A DNA stretch of 64,000 bases from Tridacna crocea (GCA_943736015.1 OX031069.1:17365235-17429234), one strand, 5' to 3'. Positions 9,666 to 19,675 are shown, numbered from the stretch's first letter. Program-made: numbers and translations. Notes: generated by a model not told the origin, from the sequence alone.

Positions 9666-11560
9666 AGCTCACAGGAGCACAACATGCTCAAGGGCAGCTT
9701 TTAGGATCACCCTGTGTCCCTCTTACCTTGTCCGTAGTCCATCTGCAACAATTCTTGTAACTTCTTCTCCTCCTAAAATGCTGGACCAATTAGACCGAAC
9801 TTGGCTGGAATGATCCTTGGGAGGTCTTCTTTAGGAACTGTTCACAGAATTTGATTCTATCAAAAACTCTGGTTGCCATGGCAACCAAATGGAATTTTCA
9901 AAGAAATGCTTTAAAAATCTCCTCTGAAACCACTGGTCAGATTTTTATACGCCCGTCGAAGACGGGACGTATTATGGGATCACCCGTGGCGGGCGGGCGG
10001 GCGGGCGGCGTCCAGTTCTTTGTCCGGAGCATATCTCCAAAACTATACAAGCTAGGGTTATGAAATTTCATGGGTGGATAGATCTCATCGAGGCGGAGTG
10101 CAGTGCACAGGAATCATAACTCTTGCTTGCTTAATTTTTGAGTTATTGCCCTTTGTTGTTTTTCATACTTGAATTTTGTCCGGAGCATATCTCCAAAACT
10201 ATACTAGCTAGGGTTATGAAATTTCATGGGTGGATAGATCTCATCGAGGGGGAGTGCAGTGCACAAGAATCATAACTCTTGCTTGCTTAATTTTTGAGTT
10301 ATTGCCCTTTGTTGTTTTTCATACTTGAATTTTGTCCGGAGCATATCTTCAAAACTATACTAGCTAGGGTTATGAAATTTTATGGGTGGATAGATCTCAT
10401 TCAGGGGGAGTGCAGTGCACAAGAATCATAACTCTTGCTCGCTTAATTTTTGAGTTATTGCCCTTTGTTGTTTTTCATACTTGAATTTTGTCCGGAGCAT
10501 ATCTCCAAAACTATACTAGCTAGGGTTATGAAATTTCATGGGTGGATAGATCTCACCGAGGCAGAGTGCAGTGCACAGGAATCATAACTCTTGCTCGCTT
10601 AATTTTTGAGTTATTGCCCTTTGTCGTTTTTTATACTTGATTTTTGTCCGGTGAATATCTCCAAAACTATACTAGCTAGGGTTATGAAATTTCATGGGTG
10701 GATAGATCTCACCGAGGCAGAGTGCAGTGCATAGGAATCATAACTCTTGCTTGCTTAATTTTTGAGTTATTGCCCTTTGTCGTTTTTCATACTTGATTTT
10801 TGTCCGAAGCATATCACCAATACTATACTAGCTAGGGTTATGAAATTTCATGGGTGGATAGATCTCATGGATGGGGGGTGCAGTGCACACAAATCACAAC
10901 TCTTGCTTGCTTAATTTTTGAGTTATTGCCCTTTGTTGTTTTTCATACTTGAATTTGGTCCGGAGCATATCTCCAAAACTATAGTAGCTAGGGTTATGAA
11001 ATTTCATGGGTGGATAGATCTCACTGAGGGGGAGTGCAGTGCACAAGAATCATAACTCTTGCTTTCTTAATTTTTGAGTTATTGCCCTTTGTCATTTTTT
11101 ATACTTGAATTTTGTCCGGTGAATATCTCCAAAACTATACTAGCTAGGGTTATGAAATTTCATGGGTGGATAGATCTCACCGAGGTGGAGTGCAGTGCAC
11201 AGGAATCATAACTCTTGCTTGCTTAATTTTTGAGTTATTGCCCTTTGTCGTTTTTCATACTTGATTTTTGTCCGAAGTATATCTCTAAAACTATACTAGC
11301 TAGGGTTATGAAATTTCATTGGTGGATAGATCTCATCAAGGGGGAGTGCAGTGCACCGAAATCACAACTCTTGCTTGCTTAATTTTTGAGTTATTGCCCT
11401 TTGTTGTTTTTCATATTTGAATTTTGTCTGGTGCATGCCCCAGCTTTACAACTTGGGGTAAGACGGGCGTATCTTGCGACAATTTGCCGCTCTTGTTAAA
11501 TAATGTCACAGAAGTTTTCCTAAAATAACCCTTTTCAAAAGAAATTGGAGCAGGGGATCT
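9666..11560 (+). mobile_element. Family C element split by a nested family J element
   Basis: It begins AGCTCACAGGAGCACAACAT after a T run, with the 5' hairpin GAGCA-CAACA-TGCTC. It continues to GGTCAGATTTT at 9946 and resumes at 11498 with AAATAATGTCACAG, exactly the junction seen uninterrupted in the array at 22375 (GATTTTGAAATAATTTCACA). It has no coding capacity. The right end is degenerate. Confidence 0.8.
9947..11497 (+). mobile_element. Family J hairpin-ended element with 9-unit tandem core
   Basis: The 5' end ATACGCCCGTCGAAGACGGG forms a stem CCCGTC/GACGGG with a GAA loop. A core of about nine units of roughly 155 bp (GCATATCTCCAAAACTATAC) follows. The 3' end has GACGGGCGTAT, the inverted repeat of the 5' end, then the imperfect hairpin GCGACAATTTGCCGC and CTCTTGTT. 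It is inserted between T residues inside a family C element. I infer a non-autonomous Helentron-like element. Confidence 0.85.
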
Positions 11561-11612
11561 AATTTGAGACCATTTTTATTCAGTTTCTGGTTTTCTACTT
11601 ACCAATCTTTCT

Positions 11613-11841
11613 TTAACCCATTACCACACAATCCCTACTTTTGACGCCCCTGAGAAAGAAGCCTTTTGAAAACACTGTGGGAAAAGGAGAAAATGCTGGT
11701 AACCAGCATTTTCTCCTTTTCCCACAGTGTTTTCTACCCTTCACAAATCAAATTTCAAATTGTGAGTCACTTTTATTTTGTCGTCTGCAAATGCTTTCGA
11801 TTTGGGTAAACCTAAAATTTTGTCGTATGGTAATGAGTTAA
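11613..11841 (+). mobile_element. TTAA-MITE A
   Basis: Full copy with perfect-looking palindrome and TTAA at both ends. Confidence 0.92.
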
Positions 11842-11953
11842 CTGTGCACCAAATGACAAGATTTTAGACAGGTCCAAATTGACCAGCATTTTGTCCCTTT
11901 TCAACAATTTTTTTAGGGTCATTAAAAGTAGGGATTGGGAGGTAAAGTTTTAA
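11838..11953 (-). mobile_element. TTAA-MITE A, internally deleted, sharing a TTAA with its neighbour
   Basis: Begins in the TTAA at 11838 that also ends the previous copy. About half of the element, including the left side of the palindrome, is deleted. Confidence 0.65.
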
Positions 11954-12187
11954 AACGTTCTTAGTCTTATTCTCCAGATTTTTTTCAACGTGAAAGTAAC
12001 ATAACTTTGTGAAATAGAGGTCCTAGGTAGGGTGCTAACTTGCTGCATGATTTTGTCTTTGTGAAATACATCGTGGGAACTACAAGTTTCCAGATAAACA
12101 TTTTAACTAATGAGTCTTAGAAAAAACTGACAATTGATGGTTATTCATCTGTTCATATCGCCCAATAGCTCCAAAATTAGCTGCCAA
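11954..12187. other. Intron spacer with a family D fragment
   Basis: GTTCTTAGTCTTATTCTCCAG and GTGAAAGTAACATAACTT near 11957-12015 match one arm of palindromic family D. The rest is unassigned. Confidence 0.5.
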
Positions 12188-12455
12188 TTAACCCTTTGCC
12201 ATAAAATCTTTAGTTTCAATGTTTCTGTTCAGGAAGGCTTTTAATGTTTTTGAAAACATTGTAGCCCTGCTGTCTTTAAAGAAAATGTCAGGTAATGCTG
12301 TAGCCCTGGTATCATGGTTCAGTGACTTTGATTATATTCATTAATATGTCTGTTATTACAACCAGCATTTTTCCCTTTCCCACAATGTTTTAAGAAGGTT
12401 TCATCCTTTTGGTAAAAAAAAAAAAAAAAAAACTGGGATTGTTTAGTATACAGTT
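12188..12455 (+). mobile_element. Degenerate TTAA-MITE
   Basis: The TTAACCCTTTGCC start, GAAAACATTGTAG, ACCAGCATTTTTCCCTTTCC and GGGATTGTTTAG remain. The centre is expanded by unrelated sequence and an A20-like run. Confidence 0.55.
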
Positions 12456-12688
12456 AGATATTTTTTCCCTTTCAAAATAAGTAGGTTGACCTTGATAACA
12501 GGGAAATGTAGATAGAGAAGGAATTATTTTTGTGTGTGCTGAATTATTACCATAGAAACAAATACGAAATATTTATAATGTGTGCTGTTTTATGATTAAT
12601 ATGTCTAAAAATAGCCAATAATCAGAGTTGTTATTTAACTTTATTTTTTAAGATTCACTGATGTATACTAGCATTTATTTATTTATAG

Positions 12689-12786
12689 GATTTCACTCTC
12701 ACAACCAGATATGCATGTACCAGTCTACCCCCAACCCCAGCTCCAGAACATCATGGCCTTAGTACAGGCTCAATTCTACTTATTTT
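12689..12786 (+). CDS. MRH-domain sorting receptor, fourth exon found (MRH end and start of membrane segment)
   Basis: This exon encodes DFTLTTRYAC, the closing strand of the MRH domain with its last cysteine, then a Pro-rich stalk (TSLPPTPAPEHHG) and LSTGSILLI, the start of the transmembrane helix. LSTGSILL matches LSVGSILL of vertebrate CD-MPR almost exactly. The exon starts in phase 0 and leaves two bases. The Glu of the CD-MPR binding site maps to Thr here, while the Tyr before the last Cys is kept, so classic mannose-6-phosphate binding is doubtful. The exon end and its donor (12787) are repeated several times in the following intron as decoy-like donors. Confidence 0.87.
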
Positions 12787-13000
12787 GTAAGTACTTTATA
12801 ATATGGGCACAGTTCTGCTTATTTTGTAAGTTAAAAAAGTCTCAAATCTGCTTATTATACTATACTACAATTCTGCTTATTTTGTAGGTCCTACATAATA
12901 TGGACTCGGTTCTGCTTATTTTGTAAGTAATAAAGGCTCAGCTCTGCTGGTTTTGTAAGTAGCTTAGGCTCAAAGCTGCATAGCCTATTTTGTCAGTAAG
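12787..13000 (+). repeat. Amplified 5' splice site of the MRH exon
   Basis: After the true donor at 12787, the exon end (TTCTGCTTATTTT) plus GTAAGT-like donor recurs with GT at 12826, 12884, 12923, 12955 and 12992, at a spacing of about 32-58 bp. It is a local minisatellite seeded on the exon-intron junction. Confidence 0.8.
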
Positions 13001-13063
13001 GTTTAATTTGGCTTTTTTATGGTAATAGGTCAGGCTCCTTTCAGCTGAATTTGTTATTAAAAC

Positions 13064-13153
13064 AGGCTTTAATTTTTTACATTTCCAAATTGAAAGCATT
13101 TGCAGATGGCTCAAATGGTGGGGTTTATCTTTCACAGGGTAGAAAAAAGTGTG
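13064..13153 (-). mobile_element. TTAA-MITE A left-arm fragment
   Basis: The words CCAAATTGAAAGCATTTGCA and CACAGGGTAGAAAA are kept. It breaks off before the palindrome. Confidence 0.6.
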
Positions 13154-13157
13154 GATA

Positions 13158-13359
13158 ACCTGTTATCAGACGAGAAAATTTAGCCTTGTCCAGATTGAAA
13201 GCATTTGCAAACAATCACTTCAATGTGGCTAAAATGGTACAATTTTTCTTTCACAGGTAGAAAACATTGTGGAAAAAAGGAGAAAATGGTGGTTACCACA
13301 ATGTTTTTAGGTCTCTTTTCTAGGGTGGTCAAAAGTCAGCATTGTGCGGTAAAGGCTTA
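13158..13359 (-). mobile_element. TTAA-MITE A
   Basis: Reverse copy with a shortened palindrome (ATGGTGGTTACCACAATG). Its right TTAA (13356) is shared with the next copy. Confidence 0.8.
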
Positions 13360-13588
13360 ACCCATCACCACACAATGCCTGCTTTTGACTCCCCAGGGAA
13401 AGAAGCCTTTTTGAAAACACTGTAGGAAAAGGAGAAAATGCTGGTAACCGGCATTTTCTCCTTTTCCAACAATGTTTTCTACCCTTCTCAGAACAAATTT
13501 CCATTTTTTTCAGTCACATTTATTTTGTCTTCTGCAAATGCTTTAAGTTTGAACCAGTATAAAATTTTGTCGTGTGGTAAAGAGTTAA
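13356..13588 (+). mobile_element. TTAA-MITE A, tail-to-head with the previous copy
   Basis: Full forward copy starting in the shared TTAA and ending at TTAA 13585. Confidence 0.9.
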
Positions 13589-13735
13589 GAAGAAAATCCT
13601 GTTTTCCAGCATTGTTCCTTTCCATCAATTCCATTTTTAAAAACCTAATGTTAGTTTATGACTAGAAGTAACTGATAAGCACATGATTTCGTTTTTATCG
13701 GCATATTGATTGTATGTATTTGAGTTCTACAGCTT

Positions 13736-14160
13736 AGGCCATATCAGTGCAGCCAGTGTACCTATGTATGTTGTTCTTTTTCCTTTTCACACACCAACTC
13801 TGACACATTTCTTCTTTCCAGGCCACTGACTGATTTCTCACATGCATCAGGCCTACGAAAAAAATTATTTGTGTGTAGGGTTTCCTGACCCTACCTAGAA
13901 AAAGCTACTGACCTCAAACTGTCAATAGTAAAACTGAAAAAAAAAGTCTGTAGGTTGTGATTTCCTTTCGTGGTCCGTGTTAAAAAAAATTCTTGAAAAA
14001 AGTCCATACCTACCCTTTTTCTTTACAGCATCTTTGCACCCAAGCTCTTTAGATAATTATTAAAGGTCAGAGCCAAAAAAAATGCTTACCCTGACTGGGT
14101 ATCACACCAGCAACCAACAGGTTACAAGGCAAACCACTAAGCTATCAACCTGGGCAACTT
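13736..14160 (-). repeat. tRNA-derived SINE, interrupted
   Basis: Tail words (TTTCTCACATGCATCAGGCC) lie at 13736-13860. A tRNA-like head lies at 14088-14160, in complement TAGCTTAGTGGTTTGCC and GTGTGATACCC. About 220 bp separate them. Confidence 0.45.
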
Positions 14161-14198
14161 ACTATATAGAGTAAATCTGAATTTTGTGTTTATTTCAG

Positions 14199-14325
14199 AT
14201 TTTTTGTATTCCTAGCCGTATATTTTATCGGAGGAGTCTTGTTTTTAAAGTTTGTTAGAGGTGCTCAAGGTACAGAGTTGGTTCCAAATTTAGAATTTTG
14301 GACAGTGCTTCCAGGTCTTATAAAG
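14199..14325 (+). CDS. MRH-domain sorting receptor, fifth exon found (transmembrane helix and tail start)
   Basis: The exon starts with one base completing Leu, then FFVFLAVYFIGGVLFLKFV, the hydrophobic membrane span, followed by RGAQGTELVPNLEFWTVL and PGLIK. It corresponds to the CD-MPR segment running from LVAVYVVGG through GAKGMEQFPHLAFW. It ends in phase 0 before GTATGG. The TTAA of a truncated MITE begins at 14336, only 10 bp into the intron. The Gly-Ala-x-Gly and Pro-x-Leu-x-Phe-Trp pattern is the strongest single piece of family evidence in this gene. Confidence 0.9.
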
Positions 14326-14335
14326 GTATGGACTT

Positions 14336-14436
14336 TTAACCCTTTCCCAAACAATCTCTGGTTTTCAGGATCCTTTAAAGGAGACCTTTTGAAAACATGT
14401 GAGAAAAGGAGAAAATGCTGGTAACATTTTCTGAAA
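14336..14436 (+). mobile_element. TTAA-MITE A, right half missing, 10 bp from a splice donor
   Basis: The TTAA starts 10 bp after the MRH exon ending at 14325. The copy stops just past the palindrome centre (GCTGGTAAC). Confidence 0.8.
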
Positions 14437-14569
14437 AAATTTAGAAGGTGCTGAGATAAGTTTTATCTGCAGTGAGCTGAACATTTTCACGTCCTCTCTT
14501 TTTTGATTCAGTGTTGGGCAATTTTCCTCTGTCAGTGTCATCCTTGATGCAACACTACTCTGGCGAGCT

Positions 14570-14930
14570 TATAAATAGAGTTTATTTCATCAGCTTGTGG
14601 TTAATATGGGGAAATATTTGCTGAAAAAGGAAAGTCTGCGAAAATAATGAATGCCTTACGGCACTTTCTATTTTCACGGACCTTTCCCTTTTTTGGTAAA
14701 TACTTCCCCATATTATCCACAAACTGATGAAATAAATTATATATTTCCTCTGATTATTTTGTCAACGAATGCCAACTAATAATCTCTAGTCTATTAACCG
14801 ATTAAGTCAAGTTTCATTAAAGTTGAACAAAAAAAGTAGTTCCAGAATTTCGGCAGGAGGAAAATGTTCACTGAAATGGGGAAATAATTACCCCCAGCTT
14901 AAATTACGACATTTCTTTACCCATAACATT
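14570..14930 (+). mobile_element. Palindromic element family U
   Basis: Inverted arms (TTTATTTCATCAGCTTGTGG against CCACAAACTGATGAAATAAA) surround a centre with TGCCTTACGGCA. The tail holds AGTAGTTCCAGAATTTCGGC, as in the tandem pair at 54211-55101. Confidence 0.6.
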
Positions 14931-15163
14931 TCTAAAAATAGACACATGAAATATGATATTGTTTTTTTTCATGGAGGAGTTTGATAGGATTTTACCTCAA
15001 AAGCCAAGAATTATTGGAATCTATCACATAACTCTTATCAAGAATTATAGTTTTTGATGTGTTGAATACAGCCCGTCATATACATTTGTATTGAAAATTA
15101 CCTAAAGCCTCTTTGCTACTTTGACAGGTAAATTAAAGGATGTAAAAGACTTCCAAAGAAACT

Positions 15164-15391
15164 TTAACCATTTCCCAAACAAGCCCTGATTTTTATGTGT
15201 CCGCAGTAAACGTCTTTTGAAAACACTGTGGGAAAAGGAGAAATTGCTCGTAAAGAGCAATTTCTCCTTTTCCCACAGTGTTTTCTACCCTGTTTGAGAT
15301 CTTTCTGGCATTTTCACCAAATCTAAAATTGTCGTCTGCAAACTCTTTTGGTTTGGAAGAGTCCAAAATTTGTCGTTTGGGAAAGGGTTAA
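15164..15391 (+). mobile_element. TTAA-MITE A with a B-like centre
   Basis: The arms are type A, but the palindrome centre reads AATTGCTCGTAAAGAGCAATT, closer to subfamily B. TTAA is present at both ends. Confidence 0.88.
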
Positions 15392-15628
15392 TACACATAG
15401 TGATTTTGTTTTTAATCTATCTATTACCAGCTTTCACCAATTTTGAAAAGAAATCTGGGTCAGCATTGATTTAGACATAATTACAGAAAGTTGCCTTAAC
15501 ACAGCACTCACAATTTGTTTGTTTCAAATGTGTGTAAGGTAAGAAAAATTTGTAATGGTTGCATTATACTGAAAACAAAGGTACATGTACTTACGTGATA
15601 AAAATAGATTTGTCTTTCTGCTTTTCAG

Positions 15629-15688
15629 GAGGGATTCCAGTTTACATTTCGTGGATGTAAGACCAGCACCTCATACTCTCAGATTTAG
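15629..15688 (+). CDS. MRH-domain sorting receptor, last coding exon
   Basis: The exon follows CTTTTCAG in phase 0 and encodes EGFQFTFRGCKTSTSYSQI, then TAG at 15686-15688. The EGFQF segment matches the DGCDF region of CD-MPR. The protein ends in YSQI, which fits the YxxPhi tyrosine sorting signal read by AP adaptor complexes. Yeast ATG27 also ends in such a motif, whereas vertebrate CD-MPR has a longer tail with an acidic dileucine signal. The tail therefore points to endosomal or lysosomal sorting through a Tyr signal. No canonical AATAAA is obvious in the next 150 bp, so the 3' end of the transcript is not placed. Confidence 0.85.
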   Translation, partial: EGFQFTFRGCKTSTSYSQI

Positions 15689-15871
15689 CGACAGTTGGAA
15701 CAAGTGGGCAGAATATGGGATGTACATATTAGCAATCAAAACCTGCTGAATTTTTATATGCTCACCAACTATAGTAAAATAGCCATAAACCAAACATTTC
15801 AATTTAAGCCTCTTGTCATTTGTCATCTGCTTTCACAAGCATTGTGCTAAAATTGCTTCTGCGTGAAATGG
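15689..15871. other. 3' region of the MRH receptor gene
   Basis: This is the presumed 3' UTR. No clear AATAAA is seen before the MITE at 15872. Confidence 0.4.
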
Positions 15872-16032
15872 TTAACTCTTTACCAAATTATAAAATTTTG
15901 GACTCAACCAAGTTGAAAGCATTTACAGACAACAAATTAATTGTAGCTCCAGTGATGATTTCTGTCCTTGATAGAGGAGAAATCACTTTTGGAAAAGGGA
16001 GAAAATGCTAGAAACTAGAGTTTTGTCTCCCT
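15872..16032 (-). mobile_element. TTAA-MITE A, right arm missing
   Basis: Reverse copy from TTAACTCTTTACC to a shortened palindrome, fused directly to the following B copy. Confidence 0.7.
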
Positions 16033-16246
16033 TAAGGTATTTATATGGTATCTCTAATTGATACTAAATAATAGCAAAGATGAAGCAGTTTCTTATGTGT
16101 ATATGGTACCTTTTGATGGTATAGAAAACATTGTGACAAAAGGTGAAATTGCTCGTCACCAGCAATTTCACCGTTTGCCACAATGTTTTCCAAAGGCTCC
16201 TACAAGCAATGCGTAGAAATTGAGTATCTGTGGAGTAAAGGGTTAA
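16033..16246 (+). mobile_element. TTAA-MITE B, left tip lost
   Basis: Centre GCTCGTCACCAGC and right end GGAGTAAAGGGTTAA (TTAA 16243). A right-arm scrap of an A copy follows at 16248-16310. Confidence 0.82.
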
Positions 16247-16310
16247 CACAATGTTTTGAAAAGCCATCTTTTTCAGCGTTGTTAAAACCATGTGATTTTG
16301 TGAATTAAGG

Positions 16311-16592
16311 TTGTTGGAGTATTTTTCTGAAAATGTTGTAGCAAAAGGTTGGTCTTTAAAGATACCCATTTACTCATTTTAGCAGAATGTAGAAATGTGT
16401 TTAAAATCAATAAATTAGAAAAATCTGTGGCCCCAAAGAATAAAAGGAAGTTTAAGATTTGTTATTTGAAATGAATTTTGGTCAGGAGAAAATTGTGTCT
16501 GGTCAGAATTATAAACAATGGGGAAGTGTAGCTCTAGAGTTGTTTACACACACAGGGCCATCTAAAAATAGAAAGCTAGATTACTTGTTGCT
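16311..16592. other. Spacer, nothing recognised
   Basis: AT-rich, with no reading frame or repeat match within the window. Confidence 0.35.
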
Positions 16593-16822
16593 TTAACTTT
16601 TTACCAAACAACAAAATTTTAGGCCATGTCCAAATTGAAAGCATTAGCAGACGACAAAATCAATGTGACTCAGAAATTGAAACCTGGCTTGAAAAGAGTA
16701 GAAAACGTTGTGGGAAAAGGAGAAAATGCTGGTTAACAGCATTTTCTGCTTTTCCCACAATGTTTTCAGAAGACTATTTCCCCTGGGTTGTAAAAATTAG
16801 GGGTTGTTTGGTAAAGGATTAA
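16593..16822 (-). mobile_element. TTAA-MITE A
   Basis: Full reverse copy between TTAA at 16593 and 16819. Centre GGTTAACAG. Confidence 0.9.
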
Positions 16823-16994
16823 CACACATAATGGCACACTTGTCTGTATGTAAGATCATGTCCTCCCTTCCTTTAGCAATCCAAAAACGGGAAATTTTAA
16901 TGTGCTCGTACAAAATTTACATTTCTGTCTTTAAACAATTCCACTGCACTGACGATATAAAATTCTGACTTCCTGCTGTTGGGTTATTGTGACA

Positions 16995-17195
16995 TAAACC
17001 CTTTACCAAACAATCCCTGGTTTTTACGGTCCTCAGATAGAAGCCTTTTGAAAACATTGAGGGAAAAGGAGAAAATGCTGGTAACCAGCATTTTCTCCTT
17101 TTCCCACAATGTTTTCTACCTGACTGGAAACAAAACTGAATTTTTGTGTTATGTTTATTTTGTTGTCTGCAAGTGCTTTCGATTCGGACTGGTTA
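16995..17195 (+). mobile_element. TTAA-MITE A, right end lost
   Basis: The left end and palindrome are intact. The right arm stops after GATTCGGACTGG. Confidence 0.8.
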
Positions 17196-17454
17196 ATTGT
17201 TGTAACAGTAGACACGTGTAGTGTATCTCGGCTCCACTTTCTTGATAGCCACATGAATATGCAAGGCAAAGGTCGTACTCGGTCACATAACAAGCATCAT
17301 GCGGTATCCTTGATTGAACAGTAAATAGGAGCCATGACCAAAATTGCATTTTCTATCCATCATAATCTATGCAATACTAGTATCTGAACTGCCAGGTGTA
17401 ATATTTGTCATGAAGCCTCAAGTATGACTACATTTTGATCAAATATCAACCAAA

Positions 17455-17680
17455 TTAACCCATTACCGCACAATCCATACTTTTGACGACCCTGAGAATG
17501 AAGCCTTTAGAAAACATTGTGGAAAAAGGAGAAAATGCTGGTAACAAGCATTCTCCTTTTCCCACAATGTTTTCTACCCCTCACAAAATAAATTTCAAAT
17601 TTTCAGTCACTTTATTTTGTAGTCTGCAAATGCTCTCGATTTGGATAAACCCAAAATTTTGTCATTTGGTAATGAGTTAT
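17455..17680 (+). mobile_element. TTAA-MITE A
   Basis: Full copy. The right TTAA is mutated (GAGTTAT). Confidence 0.88.
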
Positions 17681-17817
17681 GTTTGGCTTAAAATGACTAG
17701 ACGGGTATTATTTTTATATCAGTCCTGACTCTTTCAGAACTTTGAGTACATTACTGAGCTCCAGATCAGAGGGAGTTACAGTATTCTAAATCCAGTTTTT
17801 CCTCTTCCGAACCCAAT

Positions 17818-17874
17818 GTTGTGGGTACTCATTAGAATTGTCTCAATGAGGCAATTCTAATGAGTATGCACAAC
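17818..17874. repeat. Isolated hairpin
   Basis: GTACTCATTAGAATTG (17824-17840) pairs with CAATTCTAATGAGTA (17852-17866) across an 11-base loop. The stem ends just before a MITE. Confidence 0.6.
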
Positions 17875-17881
17875 ATAAGGT

Positions 17882-18110
17882 TTAACCCTTTCCCAAACGA
17901 TAAAATTTGAGACTGGTCTAACTTGAAAGCACTTGCAGATGACAAAATAAAAGTAACTCAAAAATTGAAAAGTGTTTCCAGGAGGATACAAAATATTGCG
18001 GGAAAAGGAGAAAATGCTGGTTACCAGCATTTTCTCCTTTTCCCACAATGTTTTCAAAAGGCTTCTTTCTCAGAGTCGTAAAAACCAGGGATTTTTTGGT
18101 AAAGGGTTGA
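17882..18110 (-). mobile_element. TTAA-MITE A
   Basis: Full reverse copy with intact palindrome. The right border has drifted to GTTGA. Confidence 0.9.
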
Positions 18111-18329
18111 GTGATATTTTCAATTTTGAAATCAAAATCACTTTGTCTTGAGCTCTGACATTAGGTCCTGCTGTTTACTTTTATGCCATACATTGTTTTT
18201 TAAAACAGTGCAGACAAAGAAAAAAGTGCTCTTACAATGCATTTTTCTCCTTATTCCACAATGTTTTCATCTCTTTCAAAGTCATTCCAATTATTCAAGC
18301 AACATTCAACCCTTATTCTGCTAAATAAT

Positions 18330-18558
18330 TTAACTCTTTACCACACAATCCTGACTTTTAATGATCCTCAGGAACAAGCCTTTTGAACACATTGTGGGAA
18401 AAGGAGAAAATGCTGGTAACCAGCATTTTCTCCTTTTCCTACAAGCTTTTCTACCCTGCAGGAAATAAATTACAAATTTTGAGTTACATTTATAATGTCG
18501 TCTGCATGTGCTTTCAATTTGGACCAGTCTAAAATTTTGTTGTTTGGTAAAGAGTTAA
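18330..18558 (+). mobile_element. TTAA-MITE A
   Basis: Full copy, TTAA at both ends. Confidence 0.92.
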
Positions 18559-18619
18559 AAAAAAACTTTCAAGATAACTTGAAGTAGCTACTACAAAGGT
18601 AACTTTTGGGGGAAATTAT

Positions 18620-18712
18620 GTCCTTATCGGACAGTGTAGATCATTGATCAGATTGCACTTTCTGTGCAGTCTAATCTTGGTCTACATTGTCCAGAAAAGT
18701 TTATGGAGTCAT
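18620..18712. mobile_element. Palindromic family F
   Basis: GGACAGTGTAGATCATTGAT is paired with its complement around GATTGCACTTTCTGTGCAGTC. Other F copies are near 29255, 47706, 51527 and 53896. Confidence 0.7.
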
Positions 18713-18734
18713 GTTTAACAGACTAAGAGTGAAT

Positions 18735-19015
18735 TGGATATCTGCAAATACTTCAAATTTGGACCAAGCTAAGATTTTGTCTTGTGTTAAATAGTTACCA
18801 AGCGACAAATTTTTAGACTAGTCAAAGTTGAAATTATTTGCAGACGACAAAATAGATATGACTTTAAAGTTGAAATTTGTTACTGGAACGGTAGAAAACA
18901 TTGTGGGAAAAGGAGAAAATGCTGGTTATCAGCATTTTCTCCTTTTCCCACAATGTTTTCAAAAGTCTTCATTTCCAAAGGCATTTAAAGTCGGGATTGT
19001 GTGGTAAAGAATTAA
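18735..19015 (-). mobile_element. TTAA-MITE A, joined to a forward fragment
   Basis: A forward right-arm scrap (18735-18790) shares its TTAA with a full reverse copy that ends at TTAA 19012. Confidence 0.8.
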
Positions 19016-19280
19016 AGAGTTACGAAAATTTTTGTGGAAATAGAACCAATTGCACGAAGCGAGCAATTCGCTGAAAATGCAAGAACAGTTACTGTAGTAT
19101 TTTTACATCCTATTGCATTGTTCTATTTTTTGATGCTATTGTTGTTTTTTTTATTATTGTTATGATAATTAACTGTGAGAGATGTACTCTTATATACATA
19201 TATTTTTAGAGTTATTGCGCTAACACAATACTTTTACCCTCAAAGTACCTATCACAACTATAGTTACCAGTGAAGAGCAA

Positions 19281-19311
19281 GATCAGACTGCAGTATATGC
19301 AGTTTGATCTT
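19281..19311. repeat. Family F core hairpin
   Basis: GATCAGACTGCAGTATATGC and AGTTTGATC form a short hairpin like the F centre, without the outer arms. Confidence 0.5.
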
Positions 19312-19453
19312 TTATCTGAAATATCAGCTTTGCCTGAGAAGAGTAACTCTGAAATTGAAATTATTTTGGTCTTATTTCTACACCAAGAGTGCCCATTAGG
19401 ATTATTTGGCCCTTTTTAGGGTGTGACTTGTCTATTCATAGAGTTATGCCTGT

Positions 19454-19675
19454 TTAACTCATTACCTAACAACAATATTATGGACTAGTCCAAATTGAAA
19501 ACATTTGCAGACGACAAATTAAATGTTAATCAAAAATTGAAATTTGATTTGGGAAGGGTAGAAAACATTGTGGGAAAAGGAAAAAAATGCAGCATTTTCT
19601 CCTTTTCCCGCAATGTTTTCTAAAGGCTTCTTTCTCAGGCTCGTCAAAAGCAGGGATTGTTTGGTAATGGGATAA
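19454..19675 (-). mobile_element. TTAA-MITE A
   Basis: Reverse copy. The palindrome lacks the GCTGG centre (AAATGCAGCATTT), leaving a perfect shorter hairpin. Confidence 0.88.
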
